Shown here one piece after another: positions 1-6,348 of a stretch of 12,788 nt of DNA. Each line of letters starts with the position of its first letter. The stretch's first letter is position 1. The stretch lies in the NCBI GenBank assembly GCA_017412025.1, contig JAFQOY010000208.1, positions 1 to 12,788 on the forward strand. Reading direction: 5' to 3'. A model generated the notes under the pieces. It saw only the letters and a program-made list of their open reading frames with translations, ran no database searches and had not been told where the DNA came from. Source of the stretch: Clostridia bacterium (GTDB taxonomy: Bacteria; Bacillota_A; Clostridia; Christensenellales; Aristaeellaceae). A program made the translations under genes and the position numbers.

Positions 1-1338
1 GACGGCATGGTCAGTACGCAGCGGATCGATGAAAACATCTTAAAGCCCTGCATGGATCTGCCCGGGGATGCGGGGGAGGACGTACCGGAAGCGGAACGCG
101 CCGCCTATCTGATGGCGAACGCCGTATCGATTCTGCCGATGAAGATGAAGGACAACATCGACGAGATCCTCTTTGATATCCTGGGCGGGCAGTGCCTGCT
201 GCTGTGCGAGGGCTGCGCGGAGGGCTGCGTGATGGATGTGCGCGGATTTGAAAAGCGCACTGTCGGCAAGCCGGAGGTGGAGCAGGTGGTGCTCGGGCCG
301 CACGAGGCGTTCGGCGAGTCGATCCGCACCAACATCACGCTGATTCGCAGGATCGTGCAGCGGGAGGAGCTGACGACGGAATTCATCACGGTTGGAGGCA
401 GAATGAAGACGCGGTGCGCGCTGCTGTATCTGCGCGGCACGGCGGACGAAATGATCATCACACGCATACGAAAGCGCCTTTCTGCATGCAGCTACGACTT
501 TGCGCTCACAACAGGAGAAATCGAGCAGCTGATCGAGGAGCAGCCGCTGTCGCTGATTCCCGGCTGTGTGCGCACGGAGCGCCCGGACAGGGCGGCGTCG
601 TTTCTGGCGGAGGGACAGGTCGTCGTGCTTACGGATGGATCGCCTTCTGCGCTGGGCGCGCCGTCTACGATCTATCATCAGCTGCATACGCCGGATGACG
701 CGTCCATGCGCTGGCAGTACGGCACGTTTCTGAGGTTTGTGCGTCTGTGCGGGATTTTGATTCACGTGTTTCTGCCGGGGCTGTATCTGGCTGTGCTCCG
801 GTTTCATCAGGAGCTGCTTTCGCCCATGCTGCTCACCAGCGTATACGAGACGAGCTCCCGCGTGCCGGCGCCCGTGTTTCTGGAAGCGCTGCTGATGACG
901 CTGGCGTTTGACCTGATCAACGAGGCGGGGCTGCGTGCGCCGGGCGCGCTGGGCAATGCGCTGGGCATCGTATCCGGCCTGATTCTCGGGCAGAGCGCCG
1001 TGAGCGCGGACGTCGTCAGCCCGCTGCTGCTGATTGTCATTGCGGCCAGCGGCCTGGGCGGGTTCTGCGTGCCGGGCTATGCGATGAGCATCGGGCTGAA
1101 GATCGTGCAGCTGATGTTCCTGACGGCAGGTGCGGCGGGCGGGTTGTACGCGATGACGCTGCTGCTGACAGTGCTGCTGTGCGCGCTGTGCGGGATGGAC
1201 AGCGCAGGATCGCCGCTGACAGCGCCGCTCACGCCGCCCAGACGCGGAAACCCGGATATATTCTTGCGTCTCCCAATGCGATTTCAGAAAGCGAGGGCAT
1301 TCTTTGCACACACAGAAACAGGAACAGACCGCGTTTGA
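1..1338 (+). CDS. gerA: Spore germination protein GerA family, A subunit of germinant receptor (5' partial)
   Basis: This is the A subunit of a GerA-type germinant receptor, an inner spore membrane complex that senses nutrients and triggers germination. The frame is open to the window edge. The first ATG (position 7) lies inside the conserved motif DG-(L/M)-V...ILKP, so it is an internal Met and roughly 50-60 residues lie upstream. Numbering from that Met, the soluble N-terminal domain carries the family signature GPHEAF...R-T-N (97-109) and TERPD (190-194). The membrane half starts near 243, includes EAGLRAP (306-312), and has about four to five hydrophobic segments ending near 393. The C-terminus is a short basic tail. 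The gene overlaps gerB by 35 nt, and gerC follows, which is the normal A-B-C order. These operons are usually transcribed in the forespore by sigma-G, but the promoter is outside the window. The family assignment is secure; the germinant cannot be read from sequence. Confidence 0.95.
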   Translation, partial: DGMVSTQRIDENILKPCMDLPGDAGEDVPEAERAAYLMANAVSILPMKMKDNIDEILFDILGGQCLLLCEGCAEGCVMDVRGFEKRTVGKPEVEQVVLGPHEAFGESIRTNITLIRRIVQREELTTEFITVGGRMKTRCALLYLRGTADEMIITRIRKRLSACSYDFALTTGEIEQLIEEQPLSLIPGCVRTERPDRAASFLAEGQVVVLTDGSPSALGAPSTIYHQLHTPDDASMRWQYGTFLRFVRLCGILIHVFLPGLYLAVLRFHQELLSPMLLTSVYETSSRVPAPVFLEALLMTLAFDLINEAGLRAPGALGNALGIVSGLILGQSAVSADVVSPLLLIVIAASGLGGFCVPGYAMSIGLKIVQLMFLTAGAAGGLYAMTLLLTVLLCALCGMDSAGSPLTAPLTPPRRGNPDIFLRLPMRFQKARAFFAHTETGTDRV

Positions 1339-2386
1339 GCGTCGGATACATGCGGCATGGAGGATGCGTGCCTGTGCCGTCGGGCTTTGTACGGGCGTAC
1401 AGGTGTTTCTATTCGGCGCGGGGATTGCGATGCCCGTCTGCGCCAATGCGGCGTGGCTGGCTGCGCTGTGCACGCTGCCGGCGGCGGCGCTGGCTGTATG
1501 GGGCTGTCATCGCGCGCTGAACAGATGGAAGGGGCGGTATTCCCGCGCGCTGTACAGGGTTCTCCTTGCGTCGTTTCTGCTCGGCGCGGTGTTTTCTGCC
1601 GCTTCGCTGGTCGGTCTGGCGGAACAGTCCCTGCTTTCTCAGGCGCAGTCCGTATACAGCGTGATAATCACGGTTCTGGCGGCGCTGCTGTGCGCGCTGG
1701 GCGGCGCGGCGGGCGTATACAGGCTCAGCTTTGCGCTGCGCTGGGTCCTGCCCGTGCTGACGGCAGTTTTGTGCGCCGTTTCGCTTCCGCTGGATATTTC
1801 CTTTGGCCTGTTTCCTCTGCTGGGGACGGGGGCGCCTTCTCTGCTGCTGGGCGGCATTGTGCTGCTGGGCGCTGTGCAGCCTTCGCTGCTGCTGCTGTAT
1901 ATGCCGCAGGAGCTTTCGCAGCTTTGCGACCGGCAGGAGGCAATCGGCATTCCCCGCGCAGGGTTCTTCATCTGGCGAGCGGTGCTGGGCGCGGCGGCGG
2001 GGGCAGCGCTGCTTCTTGCGCTGACGCTGGGCAATACGTATGAGTCGATTCTCCGCGGCGGCGCATGGGGAGACCGGCTGCTCATCCTCAGCAGCGGAAA
2101 GCCCAGAGAGGGCGTTGCGCAGATGAGCCTGACCATTCTGGAAGTGCTGAGCATGGCGCTGCTGGTCGTACATATGCTCCTTGGCGCTGCCCGCGCTGCA
2201 TCGGCGCTGTGGCCGCGCCTTGAGAGGGCAAAAGCGGGGCTTATGCTGTGCGCGGGGCTTGTGGCGGCGGCGCTTTATGCGATGCTGTTTGCGGGCGAGA
2301 GGATCATGCCGGGGATTGCCTGCGGCATGCTTGCGCTGCTGCCGCCAGCGCTGATTCTGTGTCAGTGGAGGGGGAGGACGTCGTGA
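1304..2386 (+). CDS. gerB: Spore germination protein GerB family, permease-like B subunit
   Basis: This is the B subunit of the germinant receptor, a relative of amino acid/polyamine permeases thought to carry the ligand site. The 360-residue product is almost entirely hydrophobic, with about ten membrane segments, the first at about residues 22-44. That length and topology match the family. I place the start at a TTG (1304) because GAGGG lies 6 nt upstream at 1293-1297; the first in-frame ATG is about 20 codons later, inside the sequence leading into the first membrane helix. The start lies inside gerA (35-nt overlap) and the stop overlaps the gerC start by 4 nt (GTGA), so the three subunits are probably translationally coupled. 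Sequence conservation in GerB is low, so the call rests on topology, length and position between gerA and gerC. Confidence 0.9.
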   Translation: MHTQKQEQTAFERRIHAAWRMRACAVGLCTGVQVFLFGAGIAMPVCANAAWLAALCTLPAAALAVWGCHRALNRWKGRYSRALYRVLLASFLLGAVFSAASLVGLAEQSLLSQAQSVYSVIITVLAALLCALGGAAGVYRLSFALRWVLPVLTAVLCAVSLPLDISFGLFPLLGTGAPSLLLGGIVLLGAVQPSLLLLYMPQELSQLCDRQEAIGIPRAGFFIWRAVLGAAAGAALLLALTLGNTYESILRGGAWGDRLLILSSGKPREGVAQMSLTILEVLSMALLVVHMLLGAARAASALWPRLERAKAGLMLCAGLVAAALYAMLFAGERIMPGIACGMLALLPPALILCQWRGRTS

Positions 2387-3609
2387 GAGGCGGACAGGGA
2401 AAACGCTGGATTCTTTCCATGCTGCTGGCGCTTTTGCTTTTTCTGCTTTCGGGCTGCGGGGGCGGACAGGAGATAGAAAGCTGCCTGTTTGTGCTTTCCC
2501 TGGCGGTGGATCCCGCGCCGGAGGGCAACCTGACCGTGACGATCAAGGCGCTTTCGGGCACGCAGGAGACAGGCGGTTCTTCCTCCGGCAGCGCAGGCGG
2601 CGCTTCTTCCGCCGGCATGCCGGGGGATGAATCCGCCTCGCCGCGGGACGGAGAGCAGGGCGGCAAAGAGCAGACGGAGCCGGGCTACATCGTCATGAGC
2701 GCGACTGCGCCCAGCTGCCTGCGCGCGCTCAGCCTGCTTTCGGGCACCACGCCGCGTACGGTCAACCTCTCCCAACTGCGGGAGATTGTCATCAGCCGCA
2801 CGCTGGCTGAGACGGATGCGACGCTTTCCATCCTGAAGGAGATCCATTCCATGTATCGCGCGAACGGAGAGGCGATCGTCGTCGTCACGCCGGATGACGC
2901 GGGTGATTTCATTCGCCGACAGCGAGCCATCCTGGGGATCCGGCTGTCCAAGTATCTGGAGGTGCTCTTTGACCACTTCTCTGAGATTGACATGATTCCG
3001 CCGCATGCGCAGCTGGCGTCCGTCATCACGGCGATGGAATCAGACGTCATGGACGCCGCCGTCGTCTACGCGGCTGCCAATCGCTTTGACAGCCCGCTTG
3101 TACTCTCCGGCGCGGCGGATACGGACAGGCTGCCCGGCCATCTGCCCCGCACCTCCCCGGCGGAAAACGAGTATCTGGGCAGCGCAGTCTTCTCCGGCGC
3201 GCGCATGACCGGCGTGCTGACCGGAGAGGAGACGGGCGTGCTCTGCCTGATGATGGGCAGGGCGCAGCGCCGCGTGTCGTTCATCGGCAACGCGCAGTAT
3301 AAGACAAACCTGCGCACGCGCGTGCGGCGCAGCATTGCTGAAGACGGCTCGCTGAGCGTATTCATCCGCATGAATCTCACGCGGATTGCCGGCGAGCAGG
3401 ATATGCTGGCGGCGGAGATTTCCGGACGGATTGAGGCGCTTTGCGTAAGCGTGCTGCAGAAGCTGCAGGCGGCGTCCTGCGACGCGGTGGGCTTTGGCGC
3501 GATTGCCGTAAGGCGGTATCCGGACATCGCATCCTGGCAGGCGGCGGACTGGAACAATGCCTACGAAAAACTGCCCGTCCATGTGACCGCGCGTGTGAAG
3601 GTTTTGTAA
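2383..3609 (+). CDS. gerC: Spore germination lipoprotein GerC family, C subunit
   Basis: This is the lipoprotein subunit of the germinant receptor, anchored on the outer face of the inner spore membrane. The start is GTG at 2383, overlapping the gerB stop as GTGA, with GGAGG at 2373-2377 five nt upstream. The 408-residue product begins with a basic residue pair, a hydrophobic run and a lipobox LLSG-C, giving a lipidated Cys at residue 25. The C-terminal third shows the GerC pattern (DAVGFGAIAVRRYP then a W-x5-W segment, W being the fixed positions) ending near residue 400. A Gly/Ser/acidic stretch at about 59-101 sits between the first strand pair and the conserved YIVMSA segment. It looks like a low-complexity insertion in the N-terminal domain and is unusual for the family. 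I see no clear hairpin terminator after the stop; the next gene has its own promoter 25 nt downstream. Confidence 0.92.
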   Translation: MRGGQGKRWILSMLLALLLFLLSGCGGGQEIESCLFVLSLAVDPAPEGNLTVTIKALSGTQETGGSSSGSAGGASSAGMPGDESASPRDGEQGGKEQTEPGYIVMSATAPSCLRALSLLSGTTPRTVNLSQLREIVISRTLAETDATLSILKEIHSMYRANGEAIVVVTPDDAGDFIRRQRAILGIRLSKYLEVLFDHFSEIDMIPPHAQLASVITAMESDVMDAAVVYAAANRFDSPLVLSGAADTDRLPGHLPRTSPAENEYLGSAVFSGARMTGVLTGEETGVLCLMMGRAQRRVSFIGNAQYKTNLRTRVRRSIAEDGSLSVFIRMNLTRIAGEQDMLAAEISGRIEALCVSVLQKLQAASCDAVGFGAIAVRRYPDIASWQAADWNNAYEKLPVHVTARVKVL

Positions 3610-3633
3610 CCGCTTTTCTTTTTGATCAAAAAA

Positions 3634-3642
3634 TGGTATACT
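3634..3642 (+). promoter_or_regulatory. Extended -10 promoter for the HAD gene
   Basis: TGG-TATACT is an extended -10 element (TGn before a 5/6 match to TATAAT). The -35 region 17 nt upstream (TTTTCT, 3614-3619) is weak, which fits an extended -10 promoter. Transcription would start near 3649, leaving a leader of about 24 nt. The same TGG-TATACT element occurs upstream of rtcB on the other strand. Confidence 0.6.
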
Positions 3643-3672
3643 GAATGCAAATATGAGGAACGGGGAACGTAC

Positions 3673-4245
3673 ATGCGCATTGATGTATACGATTTTGACG
3701 GCACGATCTACGACGGCGACTCGACCGCAGACTTTATGCTCTTCTGCCTGCGCCGCCATCCGCAGATGATCGGAAGCCTGCCGCGCGTTGCGGCGGCTGC
3801 GCTGCGCCTTGCGGCAAAGGGAATCAACCTCACGCAGTTCAAGAGCGTGCTCTTTGGCGAGATGGCAAAGCGGTTTGACCTTGAGGCGGAGGCCGAAGCC
3901 TTCTGGCAGGATATGAAGACGCGCATCAGGCTCGGACCGTGGTTTTTTGATACGCCGCGCGATCTGCCGATTGTCATCGCGTCCGCTTCGCCGGAGTTTG
4001 AGCTTCAGCACGCAGCGAAAATCCTGGGCGTTGACACGCTGATCGGCACGCAGTGCGACGTGAAGACGGGGAAGCTGATCGGAGAAAACTGCAAGGGCGC
4101 GCAGAAGATTGACCGCATCCGCGAGGTGATCGGCGAATACGAGGTGCGTGCGATGTATACCGACGATGCGAAGGCGGACGCACCGCTGCTGGCCATCGCT
4201 GAGGAGCGCTATATCGTCACCCATGGCAAAGTGGAAAAGCAGTAA
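3673..4245 (+). CDS. HAD superfamily hydrolase, HAD-IB (phosphoserine phosphatase-like) subfamily
   Basis: This is a predicted cytoplasmic phosphomonoesterase of 190 residues. Motif I is DFDGT, with nucleophile Asp7 and acid/base Asp9. Motif II is the Ser in IVIASAS (Ser104). Motif III is Lys141 in ENCKG. Motif IV is DDAKAD (164-169), which takes the place of the usual GDSxxD, keeping Asp165 and Asp169 but with Gly and Ser replaced. A helical cap lies between motifs I and II, as in type IB. I chose ATG 3673 because it begins directly before motif I and has GGGGAA five nt upstream. A longer reading from TTG 3622 would overlap the promoter. The substrate is unknown: the SerB-like fold also covers lipid and sugar phosphate phosphatases. 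The next gene is a NanA-like aldolase 129 nt downstream, possibly co-transcribed, but a link to sialic acid phosphates is only a guess. Confidence 0.85.
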   Translation: MRIDVYDFDGTIYDGDSTADFMLFCLRRHPQMIGSLPRVAAAALRLAAKGINLTQFKSVLFGEMAKRFDLEAEAEAFWQDMKTRIRLGPWFFDTPRDLPIVIASASPEFELQHAAKILGVDTLIGTQCDVKTGKLIGENCKGAQKIDRIREVIGEYEVRAMYTDDAKADAPLLAIAEERYIVTHGKVEKQ

Positions 4246-4266
4246 AGCAGTAAAACAGGATCGGAG

Positions 4267-4331
4267 AGGCGAACGCCTGCGAGCGGAACCTCATCTGCCG
4301 CGGCAGAACTGCGGCGCCCCCCATCCGGGGG
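4267..4331 (+). other. Three consecutive hairpins in the leader of the NanA-like gene
   Basis: The 129-nt gap between the HAD stop and the aldolase start contains three potential stems. AGGC pairs with GCCT around GAAC (4267-4278). The second can form as GCCGC with GCGGC (4297-4301 with 4311-4315), or as the perfect palindrome CTGCCG-CGGCAG (4295-4306), and these two are mutually exclusive. The third is CCCCC with GGGGG around ATCC (4318-4331). There is no T-run, so it is not a simple intrinsic terminator. No known riboswitch consensus (lysine, glycine, TPP) fits. It may be a processing site or a cis-regulatory leader. Confidence 0.4.
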
Positions 4332-4374
4332 AAAGGATAACAGGCTGATGGAGTACCATGAGAGGAGCAAGCAA

Positions 4375-5265
4375 ATGAAGAAGATGGAGAACATGGGCGG
4401 CTTCTTTGTCGCCGCGATTACGCCGTTTGACGGAGAGGGAAAGTTCAGCGCGCCGACGCTGCACCGGCTGATGGACAAGACCATTGCCGAGGGCGCTGCC
4501 GGTTTTCTGGTGGGCGGCTCCAGCGCGGAATGTCCGCTGCTGACCTTTGAGGAGCGCATCGAAGGGCTTGAAGCTGCGGCGGCCTACGCCGGACGGGAGA
4601 AGACGAAGCTGATGGCCTCCGTCGCGTCCATCCATACCGACGAGGCAGTGCGCTATGCGAAGGCAGCCGAGAAGCTCGCCTATGACGCGATGATCTCCAC
4701 CGTGCCCTACTACTACAAGTTCGGCATGAAGGCGATTGCCGAATACTTTACCGCCCTTAAAAATGCTGCGGACGTGCCGCTGTTCCTCTACAATTTCCCG
4801 GGCAATACGGGCATTGAGATCGATATCGACAATCCGTATATCAAGGGCATCCTGACGGACGGCACAATCGCCGGCATCAAGCAGACGAGCCTCAACCTGT
4901 ATCAGATGGAGCGCATCAAGAACCTCAATCCGGAGCTGGTGATCTATGGCGGCTTTGACGAGGTGTATATCGGCGCGCGCATGCTCGGCGCGGACGGCGC
5001 GATCGGCTCCACGTTCAACTTCACCCTGCCGCTGTTCACGAGGATCGAGGCGGCATACCAGGCGAAGGACTATGAGCTGGCGCAGAAGCTGCAGCGCCAG
5101 GCGAACAACATCATGCAGGCGCTTGTCTCCTGCTCGCTCTTCCCGTCCATCAAGCACATCCTCAAAACGCAGGGACTCGACTGCGGCGGCTGCCGCAGGC
5201 CAATCCCGACGCTCAGCGACGAGCAGAAGGCGTACATTGAGAAGGTTGTTGCGGAAAACATGTAA
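4375..5265 (+). CDS. nanA: N-acetylneuraminate lyase-like aldolase (DHDPS/NAL superfamily)
   Basis: This is a class I Schiff-base aldolase with a TIM barrel, predicted to cleave N-acetylneuraminate or a related 2-keto sugar acid to pyruvate and an aldehyde sugar. The 296-residue length is typical. The Schiff-base lysine is Lys169 in GIKQTS, the catalytic tyrosine is Tyr139 in LYNFPGNTG, and the pyruvate carboxylate loop is GSSAE (48-52), where the family usually has GS-T-T/G-E. From about residue 169 the pattern KQTS...LYQMERI...NPELV...GFDE...GADGAIGST tracks E. coli NanA more closely than DapA. ATG 4375 is chosen for AGGAG at 4363-4367 (7 nt spacing); ATG 4348 lacks a good site. No sialic acid transporter or kinase is adjacent. 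A DapA role or a role on another keto-acid sugar remains possible, partly because the GSSAE loop is altered. Confidence 0.8.
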   Translation: MKKMENMGGFFVAAITPFDGEGKFSAPTLHRLMDKTIAEGAAGFLVGGSSAECPLLTFEERIEGLEAAAAYAGREKTKLMASVASIHTDEAVRYAKAAEKLAYDAMISTVPYYYKFGMKAIAEYFTALKNAADVPLFLYNFPGNTGIEIDIDNPYIKGILTDGTIAGIKQTSLNLYQMERIKNLNPELVIYGGFDEVYIGARMLGADGAIGSTFNFTLPLFTRIEAAYQAKDYELAQKLQRQANNIMQALVSCSLFPSIKHILKTQGLDCGGCRRPIPTLSDEQKAYIEKVVAENM

Positions 5266-5277
5266 ACAGACAAAAGA

Positions 5278-5315
5278 CCGCCCGTCTCTGAAAAGAGACG
5301 GGCGGAATTCTATTT
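5278..5315 (+). terminator. Intrinsic terminator after the NanA-like gene, probably bidirectional
   Basis: A perfect 12-bp stem, CCGCCCGTCTCT with AGAGACGGGCGG, closes a GAAA tetraloop (5278-5305). On the plus strand it is followed by AATTCTATTT. On the minus strand the stem is followed by TCTTTTGTCT, a better T-tract, so it can also end leftward transcription from the small gene at 5392-5676. Confidence 0.85.
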
Positions 5316-5391
5316 ATCGGTTTCCATAAAAACCTTTATCGCTGAGAAAAGACCATTTCAGATACATCTCTTTATAGTTTTCCTGAACTCT

Positions 5392-5676
5392 TCACTCATA
5401 CTGAATAGCCACCTCTTTGATCGGGGAAAGTGATTCTTCGGCATTAAAATACAAGTTATTGAGGATGGGGACAAGATCGATATACTCTTCTTCTTCGTGC
5501 GGGAGATTCTTATATCTGGCGGTCACAACCAGATAACCCCGATCCCATTCTCTGACAGAAGTATAGCGCTCCAAACGGGGCGATGTGCGGAAACGAATAA
5601 CATGTTTGCCAAATTTAAAAATCGTAAAATTTCCGCTGCTGCTGAGCAGCGCTTTGGATGCGGGCAGATTCTGCAT
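5392..5676 (-). CDS. Small protein of unknown function (DUF7724-like); frame continues past its TGA stop
   Basis: This encodes a 94-residue soluble protein with no signal peptide or membrane segment. I recall similar proteins from clostridial accessory regions (starting PASKALLSSSGNFTIFKFG), possibly DUF7724, but no function is known. Visible features are a basic FGKHVIRFRTSPRLERY segment at about 22-38 and an acidic EEEEY patch near 61-65. The start is well supported: GGAGG lies 7 nt upstream, with a good promoter behind it. After the TGA (5392-5394) the same frame stays open for 25 more codons (positions 5391-5317) to a TAA at 5314-5316, next to the terminator stem. The extension includes QENYKEMYLKWSFLS, which looks like real protein. 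The gene may therefore be a 120-codon gene cut by a nonsense mutation (for example CGA to TGA), or be read through. It lies directly downstream of xre1 but has its own promoter. Confidence 0.7.
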   Translation of the reverse strand: MQNLPASKALLSSSGNFTIFKFGKHVIRFRTSPRLERYTSVREWDRGYLVVTARYKNLPHEEEEYIDLVPILNNLYFNAEESLSPIKEVAIQYE

Positions 5677-5702
5677 GATATCGCCTCCATTTCTATATTT
5701 AT

Positions 5703-5731
5703 ATTATACGCAGACCAAGGCAAAAGATCAA
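5703..5731 (-). promoter_or_regulatory. Sigma-A promoter of the small DUF7724-like gene
   Basis: On the minus strand TTGATC (5731-5726) and TATAAT (5708-5703) are separated by exactly 17 bp. The promoter starts just past the xre1 stop codon and precedes GGAGG and the ATG at 5676. The small gene is thus separately transcribed, not only a read-through partner of xre1. No TCAC-N8-GTGA site overlaps it. Confidence 0.8.
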
Positions 5732-5733
5732 CG

Positions 5734-5961
5734 TTACCGGTTGATTTCCGGATTGTCCGTGCGGCCGAGCAGATAGTCGACGGAGCAATCGAGTTCATCG
5801 GCGATGCGTGCAAAATTTAAATACAGGATTTCCTTTCCATTTTTGATGTTTGACACTGTATTAATACCTAAACCGCATGCGGAAAGGACAGACTTAAGCG
5901 TTTTCTTTTGTTGTTTGGCTCTTGCTTTGATTCGATCGGCGATTTGAGCTGGATTATACAT
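5734..5961 (-). CDS. XRE-family helix-turn-helix regulator, copy 1
   Basis: This is a 75-residue single-domain DNA-binding protein of the XRE (Cro/CI-like) family, with no sensor domain. The HTH spans about residues 7-65. The recognition segment is GINTVSNI (32-39), and the C-terminus reads LDCSVDYLLGRTDNPEINR, a common ending in clostridial XRE proteins. The start has GAGG 7 nt upstream. It is a paralogue of the next gene (xre2): same length, about 63% identical by eye, and the last 19 residues identical. The 90-bp gap to xre2 holds two TCAC-N8-GTGA palindromes. I found no convincing leftward promoter in that gap, so it may be read from the xre2 promoter. Autoregulation through the upstream palindromes is inferred. 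Confidence 0.9.
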   Translation of the reverse strand: MYNPAQIADRIKARAKQQKKTLKSVLSACGLGINTVSNIKNGKEILYLNFARIADELDCSVDYLLGRTDNPEINR

Positions 5962-5979
5962 ATACTGACCTCTTCGAAA

Positions 5980-5997
5980 ATCACTTAAATTGGTGAT
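5980..5997. promoter_or_regulatory. Operator-like palindrome 1 (TCAC-N8-GTGA)
   Basis: ATCACTTAAATTGGTGAT is an 18-bp imperfect inverted repeat 18 nt upstream of the xre1 start. It sits in a repeat unit of about 27 bp that recurs exactly 30 bp downstream (three helical turns). The flanking hexamers TCGAAA and TATACG, 17 bp apart, look like a decayed copy of the promoter around palindrome 2. Confidence 0.65.
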
Positions 5998-6003
5998 ATA
6001 CGC

Positions 6004-6032
6004 TTGAAAATCACTTAAAAAGGTGATATAAT
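6004..6032 (+). promoter_or_regulatory. Rightward promoter with operator 2 filling its spacer
   Basis: TTGAAA (6004-6009) and TATAAT (6027-6032) are 17 bp apart on the plus strand, a near-consensus sigma-A promoter. Its spacer is the palindrome ATCACTTAAAAAGGTGAT (6010-6027). A bound XRE dimer would block RNA polymerase. Transcription would start near 6039 and run antisense across xre2, whose 3' end is at 6052. No plus-strand gene follows within 700 bp. Confidence 0.6.
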
Positions 6033-6051
6033 GCCGGTAAAGAGAAAGGAA

Positions 6052-6279
6052 TCATCGGTTGATTTCCGGGTTGTCTGTGCGGCCAAGCAGATAGTCGACA
6101 GAGCAATCGAGCGTATCGGCAATTTGAGCGAGATGCTTGGAATTGATATCGCCGCCCTTATTGATATTTGAAACCGTATTGATGCTCATATTGCTTTGAG
6201 CAAGTACTTCGCCAAGCGTTTTGTTCCGCAGCTTTGCTCTTTCTTTGATTCTTGCGGCGATGATCTGCGAATCGTACAT
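6052..6279 (-). CDS. XRE-family helix-turn-helix regulator, copy 2
   Basis: This is a 75-residue single-domain XRE (Cro/CI-like) regulator and a paralogue of xre1 (about 47 of 75 positions identical by eye). The recognition core INTVSNI (33-39) is the same, while the preceding helix differs (AQSNMS against SACGLG). That fits two repressors with overlapping operator choice. I start at the ATG at 6279 because GAGG lies 8 nt upstream and the product then matches xre1 in length and N-terminus (MY). An ATG 25 codons upstream would run through the operator region and lacks support. A leftward promoter, a palindrome and a divergent rightward promoter lie upstream at 6320-6371, the layout of an autoregulated repressor. 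The effector and targets are unknown. Confidence 0.9.
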   Translation of the reverse strand: MYDSQIIAARIKERAKLRNKTLGEVLAQSNMSINTVSNINKGGDINSKHLAQIADTLDCSVDYLLGRTDNPEINR

Positions 6280-6319
6280 GACGCCAACCTCAATTTCACA
6301 ATTTATTTTGAAAAATGCA

Positions 6320-6348
6320 TTGAAATTCACAGCATACTGTGATATTAT
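6320..6348 (+). promoter_or_regulatory. Rightward promoter with operator 3 filling its spacer
   Basis: TTGAAA (6320-6325) and TATTAT (6343-6348) are 17 bp apart on the plus strand. The spacer contains TCACAGCATACTGTGA (6327-6342), a palindrome with perfect 6-bp arms. The layout matches the promoter at 6004-6032, including the -35 sequence. It is divergent from xre2 and would start near 6355, just before a 21-codon open frame (6362-6427), then enter repeat sequence. Confidence 0.6.

Noticed and set aside
40..1473. A 477-codon open frame on the minus strand across gerA/gerB
   Set aside because: It is antisense to clear GerA and GerB coding sequence, is rich in Arg, Gln and His as expected for a GC-rich shadow frame, and matches no family.
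4261..4374. Glycine or lysine riboswitch in the aldolase leader
   Set aside because: The GGAGAGG string and downstream stems do not follow either consensus core; only generic hairpins are visible.
5974..6030. CRISPR-like direct repeats
   Set aside because: There are only two units of about 27 bp with a 3-bp gap, each a promoter/operator copy; no spacers or cas genes.
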